Made by a program: the position numbers and the translations under genes
Part shown: positions 26,256 to 35,763 of the stretch, piece by piece
Layout: each line of letters starts with the position of its first letter
How positions within the stretch are numbered: position 1 is the first letter of the stretch
The notes under the pieces: model-generated
What the model was told of the DNA's origin: nothing
The model's database searches: none
The model's input: the letters and a program-made list of their open reading frames with translations, nothing else
Source: a virus
Length of the DNA: 64,000 bases
Direction: 5' to 3' (one strand)
Virus record (IMG/VR): IMGVR_UViG_3300039189_000053
Coordinates: 1-64,000 of that record

Positions 26256-28497
26256 AAAATGTCTCCCCTACTAGGTCATGGAACGTTGGAAGTTTCGTGT
26301 TAATCGCTACATGCGATTCTATGAGGTCATACTGAAGAATGCCGGGATTTCCGACGTGTACCGTCCGGTCGTATAACGAAGACGGGTCTTCGCCCAATCG
26401 GATGGAAGGAACCTGCCCAACAAACGAACGTGGATCGAGCAATTCATAGGAGTTCAACAGGTTGTCAATCTCTTCCAGCTCTTCCATTTTCTCGTCAGCC
26501 ATTAACTGAAATTCCTGGCTTTCTGAGCGGTACTCCGCAATCTGGCGCTGCATATCCACACCTGACGCGCTAACCAGCCCGTTTGCTGCTTGGATAGCGG
26601 CGAGTGCCCAAGTTGCTTCAGTGATGTTGCCGTACACCCCTGCTGCAAAGGCTACAACCGCCAGAACTATACCGACTTCGTACCCAAGTTCTTGAACCAC
26701 TTCTTCAAGCACTTTCGCCGCAATGACTTGAGTGACGATGCTGGTAACCACCGCCTGGAGAACCAGTAAAGCAACCGTTGCGTAGGCACCGGCTGCCCAG
26801 GCAGTGGCAATCGGACCTGCTAAGCCCCCGCTAAATATCGTGATGACGATAGCGACAATGGCCATCACCACTTTAAATATCCCGGTTTCGTACCACTTCA
26901 CGGTCTTCGTTACTTTCGAGTTCATGACAAAGTGCATTGCCCGGTAATACAGGCGCTCTTTGCGATCGAACTTGAACGACCGGGCAATGTAGTAATCCAA
27001 AGGTATGAGCAGTTTGTCCGACCCGACGTTGGCCGTTACGCCTTTACTGCCATAGATGCTGTAACGCAGGCTCAGATCTTCAATCAAAATCTCATCGTAA
27101 TGGGTGGCTGTTCGTTGGTAGACGTACTGCAAAACATCGACCGTGTAGGATTCAATAACGGTTTCGTATTCTCTATCATTGGGAGGTCCAACCGTTCGGC
27201 GGACTTTCCGTGTACGGACTTCCTGCACAATCTGGTGATGGTAAGTGCCTGGATCGCCTTTCACATCCGCCACGCGCTTACGCCGGATCTTGGAAAAGCT
27301 CAGCGTACTGTCGTAGTCCGAGTCTGCAATTCGGATAGCTTGCCCGGGACGGACCTGTTCCCCACCGGTTTGTCGGGTGGCGCCGCTTTGCTTATAAAGC
27401 CAGTCAAAAAACTTGTACAGATACTCCTTGTCCACGCTGTCCTGTGAACTGGCTGGCACCCCAAACATCATGACGGCTTGTTCAAGTTTGTCCACATCGT
27501 CGTTGGCATGGATTGAATCACTCAGCTCCTGATAATCCATCCCCAGCAAGTTCATTAGCTGAGCTGAGCTCTTATAGGCTTCCCCTTCCCGACGATGAGG
27601 TGCAGTCCAGTTCTGACCGTAATTGCGGAAAAATACAATCGGCAAAAATGAGCCATTTCCTAACACGTTACCGCTGTACAGCGAGTCCAGTCCCGGGTAA
27701 GCGCCTTGCTCGTTCTCGTAGGTAAAGTAGCCCACGGTTGTTTGGCCATTGTTGCTGTACCGATACTTGGCTTGGAATGCTTCGCCGTCGTCTTCAAAAT
27801 GTTCCATGTTGAAAAACAATTCACTTTCTGTGCCGTTTTCGTCCACCAGTAAAGCAGTCACCCCATCAACCACCTGTTTGCCAAAATCCCAGACCGGCGT
27901 TTTTTCACTACCGGTACGATAAGGTGTGTAACGATCCTGCGGGTGACGCTCCCACACAGCCAGTGTGCCTTCGTCAGGTGTACGCTCCTGTACTGTTTCC
28001 GCCGTAGCATCCGACATAATAGCCACGGTATTGATGTGACCTATCAGGTTTTTGACCCAGGTCTTCTTTCCTGTCTGCTGACTAATCGTGGTGACTTCGT
28101 TGGTACGTTCGTTGTAGCCATAGTCTTCCGTCAGTTTCTGCCAACCCACATGCAGATTGTTTGCCGGCGCAAAGTGGAAATAGTCCAGCGTCACGACTTG
28201 GCCCAGCTCCAGTTCGATGATGTTCTTTACCACGTCCCGGCCAGCACCAGCATTGATTACGTTGTGGTCTGGCGTGCCATAGTAATAGTCGCCTCGCTGA
28301 GCGTAGCGAAAGGCACGCTCCACTTTAATGGTGTGGCTTTTCAAACCGTTGTTAATAATGGTTCGGGTCAGGGTCCGATCTTTGAATATCGAGTCGATCA
28401 AGTTTTTCTGGTGTACATCGGGGATCTGATTGTCTTCCACCACACGGTTAACGCTGGTTGAAACGTAGGTTTTCTTCTTGCTGCTGAATAAGCCCAT
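26242..28497 (-). CDS. large virion protein with membrane-like segment, N4 gp53 position
   Basis: This 751-residue protein has an N-terminal 520 residues that are beta-rich and polar (HTIKVERAFRYAQRGDYYYG; QTTVGYFTYENEQGAY). Residues 545-640 form one long hydrophobic Gly/Ala-rich stretch (VVMAIVAIVITIFSGGLAG, then TVALLVLQAVVTSIVTQVI and VGIVLAVVAFAAGVYG) able to make several transmembrane helices. Such segments in phage internal proteins are thought to form the ejection channel in the host envelope. By order it is the N4 gp53 counterpart. The channel role is inference. Confidence 0.75.
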   Translation of the reverse strand: MGLFSSKKKTYVSTSVNRVVEDNQIPDVHQKNLIDSIFKDRTLTRTIINNGLKSHTIKVERAFRYAQRGDYYYGTPDHNVINAGAGRDVVKNIIELELGQVVTLDYFHFAPANNLHVGWQKLTEDYGYNERTNEVTTISQQTGKKTWVKNLIGHINTVAIMSDATAETVQERTPDEGTLAVWERHPQDRYTPYRTGSEKTPVWDFGKQVVDGVTALLVDENGTESELFFNMEHFEDDGEAFQAKYRYSNNGQTTVGYFTYENEQGAYPGLDSLYSGNVLGNGSFLPIVFFRNYGQNWTAPHRREGEAYKSSAQLMNLLGMDYQELSDSIHANDDVDKLEQAVMMFGVPASSQDSVDKEYLYKFFDWLYKQSGATRQTGGEQVRPGQAIRIADSDYDSTLSFSKIRRKRVADVKGDPGTYHHQIVQEVRTRKVRRTVGPPNDREYETVIESYTVDVLQYVYQRTATHYDEILIEDLSLRYSIYGSKGVTANVGSDKLLIPLDYYIARSFKFDRKERLYYRAMHFVMNSKVTKTVKWYETGIFKVVMAIVAIVITIFSGGLAGPIATAWAAGAYATVALLVLQAVVTSIVTQVIAAKVLEEVVQELGYEVGIVLAVVAFAAGVYGNITEATWALAAIQAANGLVSASGVDMQRQIAEYRSESQEFQLMADEKMEELEEIDNLLNSYELLDPRSFVGQVPSIRLGEDPSSLYDRTVHVGNPGILQYDLIESHVAINTKLPTFHDLVGETFYGRL

Positions 28498-28518
28498 AAC
28501 CGTGCCTCATTTAGATAC

Positions 28519-28547
28519 AAAAAGAGGGAGCCAAAGCCCCCTCCCCC
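28519..28547 (-). terminator. minus-strand terminator
   Basis: On the minus strand GAGGGGGCTTTGGCTCCCTC folds into a GC-rich hairpin followed by TTTTTG. It sits between the 282- and 751-residue genes and probably reduces transcription into the gp50-53 group relative to the capsid genes. Confidence 0.8.
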
Positions 28548-28572
28548 TTATGCCTGTTGTGATGTGCTGCTA

Positions 28573-29421
28573 TTACGGCGCTGTCGAGGTAATCCCGTCC
28601 AGCAAGCGACCAACCGCCTCACCGATAAACTCATCAGACAGTTTGTTATCCTTGGTAGCCTCCGTGGTGTCGTCCATGGTTTTACGGACGTTCCAGGTGT
28701 CGACCAGCAGCTTGGCAGCCTTTTGTTCCGAGTCCCGGACATAGCCATTGCGCTGTGCTTCATACAGAGCCACCTGTTTATCAACCACACTATCCGGACC
28801 AATGGCAGCGCCATCCGTCTGTGCCCGCTCTGTGACCTTCTTCTGGCTTAGCAGTGCAGTCTCAGCGACCGTCTTGAGCTTCTGCTCCATGATCAGGTCG
28901 TACTCACCACGCAGCTTGCATTCCTGAGCGGTTAATACCGTGCCCTCAATGACTGCGTTGGCTTCTTGCTGTTTAACCAGGGAAGCCTGTGCATCGGTCT
29001 GTAGTTTCTGGGCCTGTAGGTTTGTTTTCTGCTGTAGCTGAACCTTTTCCTGGGCATCCAGCAACGCACCCTGTTTAGGTATGTTGAGAGCTTCAGCTAC
29101 AAGGTTCGCTGTCTGCTGATCACTCAGCGCGGTCTGGGATTCAATCCCGGCACGCTCAGCAATGGTGTTCTGGATCTGTTCCTGAAGCAGTTGTGCTTCT
29201 AGGTCTGAACGTTGCTCTGACAGAATGAACTGCAGAGAGTGGGACATAACAGACTGCAGAGCACCAAGGTAGACCGTGGCATAGTCACCCCCTTTGATAC
29301 GGCCCTTGGAATACTCGCGCTCTACATGCGCTTCCATGGCCTTCATCAGGTGGTCAAAAATGCCAGTTCCGGCCAGGCTATTCTCACCGTCTGTGAGATC
29401 TGAAACTGTAATCGCTGCCAT
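28573..29421 (-). CDS. virion protein, N4 gp54 type
   Basis: There are 282 residues, almost entirely helical with long Gln/Ala/Glu coiled-coil stretches (QEKVQLQQKTNLQAQKLQTD). The N-terminus reads MAAITVSDLTDGENSLAGTG. Gene order between the gp53-like and gp55-like proteins and the size fit the N4 gp54 slot. No enzymatic motif is visible. Confidence 0.75.
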   Translation of the reverse strand: MAAITVSDLTDGENSLAGTGIFDHLMKAMEAHVEREYSKGRIKGGDYATVYLGALQSVMSHSLQFILSEQRSDLEAQLLQEQIQNTIAERAGIESQTALSDQQTANLVAEALNIPKQGALLDAQEKVQLQQKTNLQAQKLQTDAQASLVKQQEANAVIEGTVLTAQECKLRGEYDLIMEQKLKTVAETALLSQKKVTERAQTDGAAIGPDSVVDKQVALYEAQRNGYVRDSEQKAAKLLVDTWNVRKTMDDTTEATKDNKLSDEFIGEAVGRLLDGITSTAP

Positions 29422-29447
29422 CGGTCTACCTCAGTGTTGCAGAAAAG

Positions 29448-30026
29448 TTACGCGCTTTTGCCTTGCGCCATGGCTTGACGTTGAGCCAGATCTTTCAGCT
29501 CAGACTCTGTCAGCGCGGGCAGAACAGCAATGTTGAACTCGTTGATCTGCTTGCCTTTACGCATCTGACGGCCTTTCTCGTCACGCTCGGTTACGAACAC
29601 CTGGCACTTGCGGTCACGCAGCACGTTGTAGATGATGCGCGGGACGTGGTATTCCACACCGAACTTCACGAACTTGCGATGGGTACCCACCACACGGTTA
29701 CCGGCTGTGACGATTTCACCGTCCCACTCGGCTTTGTTCGGGTTCATACAGGTCACCTGGATCCGAACCAGTTCAGCCGCTTCTTTCTGCTTGCGTACCC
29801 GGCGTTGGTTTTCAGTCTCACCTTTAGGCGCCTTGGTATCTGCAAACTCACCGCTCACATTAGTGGCGGTTTCTTCGTCATTGGAAGCCTCTTTGTTTTC
29901 CAATACTTCGTTGATCTTTTTCCGCAGGTTCTCAGCGGTAATGTCTTTGCGGTACTTCAGGCCAATGGTGTCGGCCTTTGCTTTCAGCTCTGCCAGTTCA
30001 TCGTACTGGGAGGTATCTTCGCTCAT
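29448..30026 (-). CDS. structural protein, N4 gp55 position
   Basis: There are 192 residues: an acidic/Lys-rich N-terminal 80 residues, then a compact domain (IQVTCMNPNKAEWDGEIVTA; VEYHVPRIIYNVLRDRKCQV) similar in layout to small phage head-decoration or closure proteins. It lies directly downstream of the major capsid gene. Its exact virion role is not known; placement suggests a head protein. Confidence 0.7.
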   Translation of the reverse strand: MSEDTSQYDELAELKAKADTIGLKYRKDITAENLRKKINEVLENKEASNDEETATNVSGEFADTKAPKGETENQRRVRKQKEAAELVRIQVTCMNPNKAEWDGEIVTAGNRVVGTHRKFVKFGVEYHVPRIIYNVLRDRKCQVFVTERDEKGRQMRKGKQINEFNIAVLPALTESELKDLAQRQAMAQGKSA

Positions 30027-30054
30027 CGTGCTACTCCAAAAGATTCAATAGGAA

Positions 30055-30082
30055 AGAGAAAAGGGAGGGGCGAACCCCTCCC
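30055..30082 (-). terminator. terminator after the major capsid gene
   Basis: On the minus strand GGGAGGGG-TTCG-CCCCTCCC is followed by TTTTCTCTTT: an 8-bp stem with a stable tetraloop and T-run, placed 7 bases after the capsid stop. Confidence 0.9.
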
Positions 30083-30088
30083 GATTCA

Positions 30089-31258
30089 TTACATCGGTGC
30101 AGCAGTCTTGATCAGACCAATGCGCTCACTACGTTCTAGCAGGAAGCCGTAGTACCACTTGATGGACATGAAGCCAGTCTCACCGTAAGGATCGGTGCGA
30201 TCCGCGGTTTCTTCACCAGGCTTCTTGTGGGTAATCTTGAACTTCACTGTCTTGCCATCGGTCTGGAAACCAATGGTAGAGAATGAAGAGTCACCAACCA
30301 CCAGCATCGGGAACACGTCAAACTTAGTGCCGGTGCTGTAGTGAGTTGAGTTACCAGTCGCGTCAGCGCCAGCACTTTCCCACTTCATCATCTCAGGCAC
30401 CACGATCACGCGGAACCGTGCACAAGCACCGATCTCACCGGTCAGGGTGTTACCAGCGGCTGCGTACTTCTCAACCGGGATAAACGCCTTGTCACCGTGC
30501 AGGTCGGTCATGCCTTCCAGCAGGGGCTGCAGCTCGGAACCCACGTACATCACACGGCAAGCCGGGATGGTGCGGGTGTCGATCATGCGAGTACCGGTAA
30601 TCACCTTGGTGTGCTTCGGTGTGCGGTTGTTGTCCAGGTCGATCTGCAGACGCAGCAGGTCGTCGTAGGTCACTTCGTCAGCAGCATCCACTTCGACGTC
30701 AGCCGTCGCGTCGCCACCAAACTTCACAACACCACCGGAGTTCAGCAGGTCGATCTGAAGCAGATCTTCTGTGATCTCGTTGGCACCAGCGAGCATCTCG
30801 CGGTTAATGTGCATCATCAGATCAGCGTCAGTGTCGAAGTCCAGGGATTCCTGGGTGTATTCGTCAAAGAAGCCGAACTTGGCGATGGACCCTTCGATTT
30901 CCTTACGCTTGAAGCCAACGCGGTTAACGCGGCCACCAGCTTCGGAAAGCACTGGCATCTTGCCCGGGATAGAACCCACGTCTTTGCTGGAACCATAAAG
31001 GTTACCGTTAGCAATCGTGGCGCCGGTGGCGTCGATACCCTGGTCGTTGATGTTCGCGTCATCGAGCAGAGGCAAGTAGTGATACTTCTTGATCTTCTTG
31101 CCCATGTGCTTCGGTAGGTTGGTCACGTTCGCCAACTGTCCGAAATACTGCTCTTTACGCATCTCGATGAGTGCGCGCTTAATGTAGTGATCAGTACGAA
31201 TCTGACCGCCGATGTTAGACGGAGAGCCGCCTACCGGATCGTTATAGGATTGAGCCAT
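30089..31258 (-). CDS. major capsid protein, N4 gp56 type
   Basis: This 389-residue protein builds the icosahedral shell. It has the style of N4-family coat proteins: [20 protein letters not shown] near the N-terminus, the segment [20 protein letters not shown] with [31 protein letters not shown], and a C-terminal [19 protein letters not shown]. Length and position (between the gp55- and gp57-like genes, with a strong terminator behind it) agree with N4 gp56 (about 400 residues). It is expected to be the most abundant virion protein. Confidence 0.9.
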   Translation of the reverse strand: MAQSYNDPVGGSPSNIGGQIRTDHYIKRALIEMRKEQYFGQLANVTNLPKHMGKKIKKYHYLPLLDDANINDQGIDATGATIANGNLYGSSKDVGSIPGKMPVLSEAGGRVNRVGFKRKEIEGSIAKFGFFDEYTQESLDFDTDADLMMHINREMLAGANEITEDLLQIDLLNSGGVVKFGGDATADVEVDAADEVTYDDLLRLQIDLDNNRTPKHTKVITGTRMIDTRTIPACRVMYVGSELQPLLEGMTDLHGDKAFIPVEKYAAAGNTLTGEIGACARFRVIVVPEMMKWESAGADATGNSTHYSTGTKFDVFPMLVVGDSSFSTIGFQTDGKTVKFKITHKKPGEETADRTDPYGETGFMSIKWYYGFLLERSERIGLIKTAAPM

Positions 31259-31276
31259 ATACTACCCTCATTACTT

Positions 31277-32521
31277 TCACTGGAGATTTGAGTCGAACTG
31301 CTTCTCAAACTCTTCGTCTGACATACCCAGTGGGCTGTAATCAGTCGGAGCCGTCGAAGCGGGTTTGGTTTTGGTCGAGCTGGCTGCCCGCTTTTTCTCT
31401 TTCAACTTGGCATCCGGCTTTTTGCGGCGTGTGCGTCGGGTAACGGGCTTCTCTTCGGGTGGTTTGTTCTGGTCAGTCTTCTCAGACCCCAGATCGTTAA
31501 ACGCACCTTCTTGAGCCAGCCGATCACCGATCTGCTTATAAGCCTCAATGTCGGAAACACCACTCAACTGACCAAGCGCCTGCAGTCGCCGTACCTCTGT
31601 GCTGACCCGTCCGTAAACGCCAGTGGCCATCTGGTCGTTCAGAACCTCCAGTACACGGGGGTTATTAGCAATGATCTGCTTACTAGCGTCATCCCACTTA
31701 TTACTGACGAGATCCACGGTCTGCTGGTATGTCGGCGTGTCCTGGAGCGAATCCAGCACCTCATCCAGTTCCATTTCACGATCGTCAACATTGTAAGTGT
31801 TTGGTCGATAGTCACTTTCTTGATCGGAGTCCAGATCCATTGGATCCACTCCGCTATCTTTCAGCAGCTTCTGGATCGCGCCTTTATCCCCACGGGACAG
31901 GTCGATCAGGTGGCTGAGCTTGGATTCTTCATTCAGACCGTGCTTGTCTAAGAGTTTCACGGTCTTCAAAGACGGCTTTAATGCAGCCATCTTCTTGTTG
32001 TAGTTGGCACCCATCTGCATCAAGCGACGAACTTCGTCCGCGTTCTTGACTTGCATCTCATGGCCATTGGCCTTGAAAGGTGCCATCAGTTTTTCGTATT
32101 CGGCTTTGTAATCCACCGCGTCATCGGAATCCTTGTCGTCTTCCTGATCGTCAGTGTCTTCGTCCGCCTCGTCATCGAGCTCTTCATCAGAATCCGACTC
32201 CGCATCTTCATCGGCGGTGTCATCTTCTTCTGTGTCTTCGTCGTCCGCTTCTTCGGATTCGTCCGCCTGACCCTGCGGGTCGGCGTCCTCATCGTCATCA
32301 GCGTCGGTGTCTTCTGTAACGGCTTCGTCACCGGCTGTTTCGTCGTCGGTGTCACCTTCATCAGTCACGTCGTCAGTTTCGTCTGACGCCTGGGACTCAT
32401 CACCGGCACCCTCTTCCAACTCGTCAAAGTAGGAAGGGTCCAGATCTGCAAACGCATCGTCTGACATAATCAGAGCGTCCTCCTGGGACGCCTGCTCAGT
32501 GGTCGGGTCGTTTAGGCTCAT
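31277..32521 (-). CDS. acidic scaffold-like protein, N4 gp57 position
   Basis: There are 414 residues. Residues 20 to about 130 are almost only Asp, Glu, Thr, Ser and Ala (for example EEDDTADEDAESDSDEELDD). The rest is helical, and the C-terminus is a basic patch (KKPDAKLKEKKRAAS) followed by SPLGMSDEEFEKQFDSNL. Upstream of the capsid gene, with acidic and basic ends and no enzymatic motif, it is most likely the assembly scaffold. It overlaps the 113-residue gene by four bases. Confidence 0.75.
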   Translation of the reverse strand: MSLNDPTTEQASQEDALIMSDDAFADLDPSYFDELEEGAGDESQASDETDDVTDEGDTDDETAGDEAVTEDTDADDDEDADPQGQADESEEADDEDTEEDDTADEDAESDSDEELDDEADEDTDDQEDDKDSDDAVDYKAEYEKLMAPFKANGHEMQVKNADEVRRLMQMGANYNKKMAALKPSLKTVKLLDKHGLNEESKLSHLIDLSRGDKGAIQKLLKDSGVDPMDLDSDQESDYRPNTYNVDDREMELDEVLDSLQDTPTYQQTVDLVSNKWDDASKQIIANNPRVLEVLNDQMATGVYGRVSTEVRRLQALGQLSGVSDIEAYKQIGDRLAQEGAFNDLGSEKTDQNKPPEEKPVTRRTRRKKPDAKLKEKKRAASSTKTKPASTAPTDYSPLGMSDEEFEKQFDSNLQ

Positions 32522-32859
32522 TCTTCAGACTCCTGCTCCAGCTCTGCACGCAACTCTTCGCATTCGTTCAATGCGTCCCGAGCGGCATCTGCTTTCTGCA
32601 TGATCAAGTCCAGAAACGCCGTAAAGTTTCCGATGCTGTCGATCTGTTTCACGATTCGGGCCTGCATGTGTTCATCCTGCATATTGGAATCTGCTTTCAG
32701 ATGAACAAGACGTACCGCTTCTTGTTCCAGGTACTCTTTTTCAATGACCTTTTTGAAGTCTTTATTCTTTCTCAACTTCATCAAGGATGATTCAAGATCA
32801 ATCATCTCTTGCAGGTCTTTCATGTTGGCTTCGATTTCGTGTATTTCGTGCTGGCTCAT
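32518..32859 (-). CDS. small coiled-coil protein, N4 gp58 position
   Basis: There are 113 residues, highly charged and helical throughout (MKDLQEMIDLESSLMKLRKN; LIMQKADAARDALNECEELR). It sits between portal and scaffold genes and is coupled to the latter by an ATGA overlap. It is probably an assembly or head-minor protein; no family is recognised. Confidence 0.7.
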   Translation of the reverse strand: MSQHEIHEIEANMKDLQEMIDLESSLMKLRKNKDFKKVIEKEYLEQEAVRLVHLKADSNMQDEHMQARIVKQIDSIGNFTAFLDLIMQKADAARDALNECEELRAELEQESEE

Positions 32860-32944
32860 ATAAGTCCCATATCAGTGCTTTGAAGTTAATAGGTTTTGAC
32901 TTAGAGCGACCTTAAACAAATAAAAATTATTTATCACAACTTTT

Positions 32945-35086
32945 TTAGTCTTCGGCCGCATTTAAGTATTTGCGAAGTTCTTTTTTACGTTCCGCACCTT
33001 CTTTCATTTGGAACTCTTCGCGCTTCATTTCCATTTGAGACTCAGCTTGTTCACCAATCTTTTGCAAATCTCTTGCTTGTGTAACACCGCTCTCTTGTTC
33101 AACGTAATCAAGATTCTTTTTATCGGTGTCACTGTTCTTATTTTCAGCCGTTGCACGATCTACTTCTGCCTCTGCATAATTCTCGACAATCTTCGACTCG
33201 ATCTCTTCAATCTCTTTTTCGAGCTTCATTACTTCGAGTTCTTTAATGCGCTGTTCCATTGGATCAGGCTTGGGTTCATAGTCCTGAAGCTTCTTGGCCA
33301 GCTTGTGCATTTTCCGCAGACGGGCCACATCAGACAGGATGATCTTTCGCATACCTGGGTCTTCGTTGGGCCCGAGGGTTTGCAGCATGAACGCCAGTTG
33401 CTGGGCCTTGTTGTCGTCTTCTTCGGCGGTGGAAATATCCAACTGCAGGTCGTAGTGACCAGCCAGCTTGTCCCGGTTGATCACGGTGAATTCGTCATCG
33501 GTAATGCGAACCACTTCTTCTTCATCTAGGAACTCTGCGTTCATGGACATAATCTTGCGGCCGATTTTGCACAGCCCGCTGGACAACCGACGCAGAATGC
33601 CCAACTCCCGTTTAGAGGCAGCGTCGAGAGCGCCTCGCACGCCGGCCGCTACATCACCCAATCCCTGGCCAGACACGCCCTGACTGTAGGAACGCACGCC
33701 TGTGAGCGACTCAGCCTCTTGATTCTGAGACTGCATCATCAACATGGCCGAATTGGGGATCTCCGGGAAGGTGTGCATGTACATCGCCTGGCGGGGATCA
33801 ACGTGAGCGTTGTATTCATAGTGCTCACCGTTGCGCCAACGACGGCGGTTTACAGCGTCCAGAGCGTCTTTACGCATACCCATCTGGCCGTTGGCAGAGC
33901 GACCCATAATGTCGATCATGCCGCGCAGAGTGGCACCCATCACTTTCTGATTGTCGTCCAGCAGCGCACCGTCCGGTTCACCGTGAATGGATCGACGCTT
34001 TGGTAGGTAAGGTATAGTAACGAAAGGTATTTTCTTGTCGGGGAATGGGTTCTCTTCCATCCGGATCAGGGTGTCGCCTACCCATGCAGCTACAATAGGA
34101 TTAACAACACCAGAACCATCAATATCCCAATATCCCCAGTATTCATAAACGACAACCTTCTTACGGGCTTCGTCAGAAAAAGTGAAATTTGTAGAATTTT
34201 CCGTTCCATGATCAGGCTCCGCGAGCGGTGAACTGTTGTTGACGTTGATTTGCTTCAGGTTGGAATACTTCGGGTCTTTCTCCAGCTCTGCCATCGAAGA
34301 TTCAAAATTGAAAACCACAAAGCTGGCTTTGTCGATATTGCCTTTACAGGTGGGATCAATAATGACGTTGCGGTAGTCGCACACTTCAACCGTTGGGCGG
34401 TTGATCAATGTCCGGGATTTCATCTGCGTTTCGCCTTCGATCATTACCGGGACGTGGGGTATCCCTGTTTCTTTGGTAATGTCGTGCGCGTCACGCAACT
34501 CTTCTGGCACCTCGGCGTAATACTCGGCCGGGTTGCGCCCGTAGATCTCAGCAATCTCCTGGTGGAGCTGCATCGACTCGGGCGCTTCTTCAAACTCAAA
34601 GACTGGCGCTTCGTATTCTTCTTCGTCGAACTCCCATCCGACCTTACAGATGATCGTGCCTTCGTCGACACCGGTGCGGACGTACTCATCAATAAACGCG
34701 ACTTTATCAATGTCGAAATTAAATTGACTGTTCAAAACCGTTTGGTTTTGAATAGCCCCTTCTTTATCGGCCCAAGTCACAGGCTTGGCGGTAAATAAAT
34801 CGTCGGTACTTAAAAACGGTTCCGACAATGCGGCGTAACGCCATTCCGCTTGTTTGCGGATAAGTTTGGGAACCATACGTGAACGGCCCTTTGGGGCATT
34901 CACTTTGGCTGACCCTGTGACATACAGATTATCGAGATACTCGTTAACCCTACTTATCTGATCCTGATGATCAGTATGGGCTTCTGTAATGTCTTTCTTT
35001 AAATCGCGAACGGATGGTTCTTGTTTCCATTTCGTAAGCGGTTTATTGGTTGCGTCCATATCAAGACTTTGTTCAGTTTGTTCCAT
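32945..35086 (-). CDS. portal protein, N4 gp59 type
   Basis: This 713-residue protein is the dodecameric ring at the capsid vertex through which DNA enters and leaves. Portal-like parts: QAEWRYAALSEPFLSTDDLF, the segment RPTVEVCDYRNVIIDPTC, MGATLRGMIDIMGRSANGQM and the wing/clip region QEAESLTGVRSYSQGVSG. A long Glu/Lys coiled coil fills the C-terminus (ELEVMKLEKEIEEIESKIVE), as in N4 gp59 (763 residues). It is the first gene of the capsid block on this strand. Confidence 0.9.
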   Translation of the reverse strand: MEQTEQSLDMDATNKPLTKWKQEPSVRDLKKDITEAHTDHQDQISRVNEYLDNLYVTGSAKVNAPKGRSRMVPKLIRKQAEWRYAALSEPFLSTDDLFTAKPVTWADKEGAIQNQTVLNSQFNFDIDKVAFIDEYVRTGVDEGTIICKVGWEFDEEEYEAPVFEFEEAPESMQLHQEIAEIYGRNPAEYYAEVPEELRDAHDITKETGIPHVPVMIEGETQMKSRTLINRPTVEVCDYRNVIIDPTCKGNIDKASFVVFNFESSMAELEKDPKYSNLKQINVNNSSPLAEPDHGTENSTNFTFSDEARKKVVVYEYWGYWDIDGSGVVNPIVAAWVGDTLIRMEENPFPDKKIPFVTIPYLPKRRSIHGEPDGALLDDNQKVMGATLRGMIDIMGRSANGQMGMRKDALDAVNRRRWRNGEHYEYNAHVDPRQAMYMHTFPEIPNSAMLMMQSQNQEAESLTGVRSYSQGVSGQGLGDVAAGVRGALDAASKRELGILRRLSSGLCKIGRKIMSMNAEFLDEEEVVRITDDEFTVINRDKLAGHYDLQLDISTAEEDDNKAQQLAFMLQTLGPNEDPGMRKIILSDVARLRKMHKLAKKLQDYEPKPDPMEQRIKELEVMKLEKEIEEIESKIVENYAEAEVDRATAENKNSDTDKKNLDYVEQESGVTQARDLQKIGEQAESQMEMKREEFQMKEGAERKKELRKYLNAAED

Positions 35087-35103
35087 AAGTCTTTAACCCC
35101 GGT

Positions 35104-35123
35104 CATGTATAATTGAATACATG
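35104..35123 (+). promoter_or_regulatory. palindrome over a TATAAT box before dUTPase
   Basis: CATGTAT (35104) and ATACATG (35117) are perfect inverted repeats, and TATAAT lies at 35108-35113. It is in the divergent gap between portal and dUTPase. A convincing -35 box is not visible, so it may be an operator or an activator-dependent promoter. Confidence 0.45.
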
Positions 35124-35151
35124 GTATTTAAATAAAATCAGGAGTGCAGGA

Positions 35152-35580
35152 ATGAATATCAAACCAATCCACAAAGACTTTATTTGTCCCACCCGTGGTA
35201 CCGATAAATCCGGTGCATACGACTTATTTATGCCCGAAGCGGGTTATATCGAACCTCAAGCCGATGCAGGTAAGATGATTGGTTTAGGTTTTGCCGCGGC
35301 TATTCCGGAAGGGTATGTCGCCAAGATCTATCCAAGATCCGGTAAAGGCGTGAAGAACGGACTGGCCCTTAACAACACGGTCGGCATTATTGATGCTGAC
35401 TACCGTGGTGAATGGATGGCGTGTCTGCGAATCCATAACGGTGTGGGTCTGTCCTGGGAAGCCGGCGAACGCTTGCTTCAATACGTCATTGTCAAAGCTG
35501 AGCAGTTTGATCCCGTTGTCGTTGACACGCTCGATGACACGGAACGCGGTGACGGCGGGTTTGGGAGCACAGGCGTATGA
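35152..35580 (+). CDS. dut: dUTPase
   Basis: This enzyme hydrolyses dUTP to dUMP, keeping uracil out of DNA and feeding ThyX. It has 142 residues, the trimeric dUTPase size. Motifs in order: AYDLFMPEAG, IYPRSGKGVKNGLALNNTVG (motifs 2-3, Ser/Gly phosphate loop), IIDADYRGEW (catalytic Asp, motif 3) and the C-terminal RGDGGFGSTG arm (motif 5). The start at 35152 has AGGAG-TGCAGGA before it; an upstream in-frame ATG at 35113 lies inside the palindrome and is unlikely. It is on the plus strand inside the minus-strand late block, at the place where N4 has its lysis genes. Confidence 0.94.
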   Translation: MNIKPIHKDFICPTRGTDKSGAYDLFMPEAGYIEPQADAGKMIGLGFAAAIPEGYVAKIYPRSGKGVKNGLALNNTVGIIDADYRGEWMACLRIHNGVGLSWEAGERLLQYVIVKAEQFDPVVVDTLDDTERGDGGFGSTGV

Positions 35581-35729
35581 GCTTCAAGAACTATCACAGT
35601 AATCCCGTAACCCGTCAGGCGCATGAAATACAAAAAGGCAATGTCATCACATCACTCGCTTTTGGCGACTTTGAGACTGTTATCGCTAACGACAAGAACG
35701 GTGGCCGTAAACTGGTTACCAAACTGTAA
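35577..35729 (+). CDS. small hypothetical protein coupled to dUTPase
   Basis: There are 50 residues (MSFKNYHSNPVTRQAHEIQK, ending KNGGRKLVTKL). Its ATG overlaps the dut stop codon and a terminator follows. The fold looks like a small alpha/beta protein with a basic end; no family is recognised. Confidence 0.6.
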   Translation: MSFKNYHSNPVTRQAHEIQKGNVITSLAFGDFETVIANDKNGGRKLVTKL

Positions 35730-35735
35730 AGGAGA

Positions 35736-35763
35736 GGCCCCGTAAGGGGCCGTTCCCGTTTTA
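35736..35763 (+). terminator. terminator between convergent genes
   Basis: GGCCCC-GTAA-GGGGCC is followed by GTTCCCGTTTT on the plus strand. It ends the dut pair and lies against the 3' end of the minus-strand gene at 35761, so it may serve both. Confidence 0.7.

Noticed and set aside
28290-28310. GCGTAGCGAA motif shared with 6227-6236 as a mobile repeat
   Set aside because: Only about 10 bases are shared and one copy is inside a coding gene, so chance is likely.
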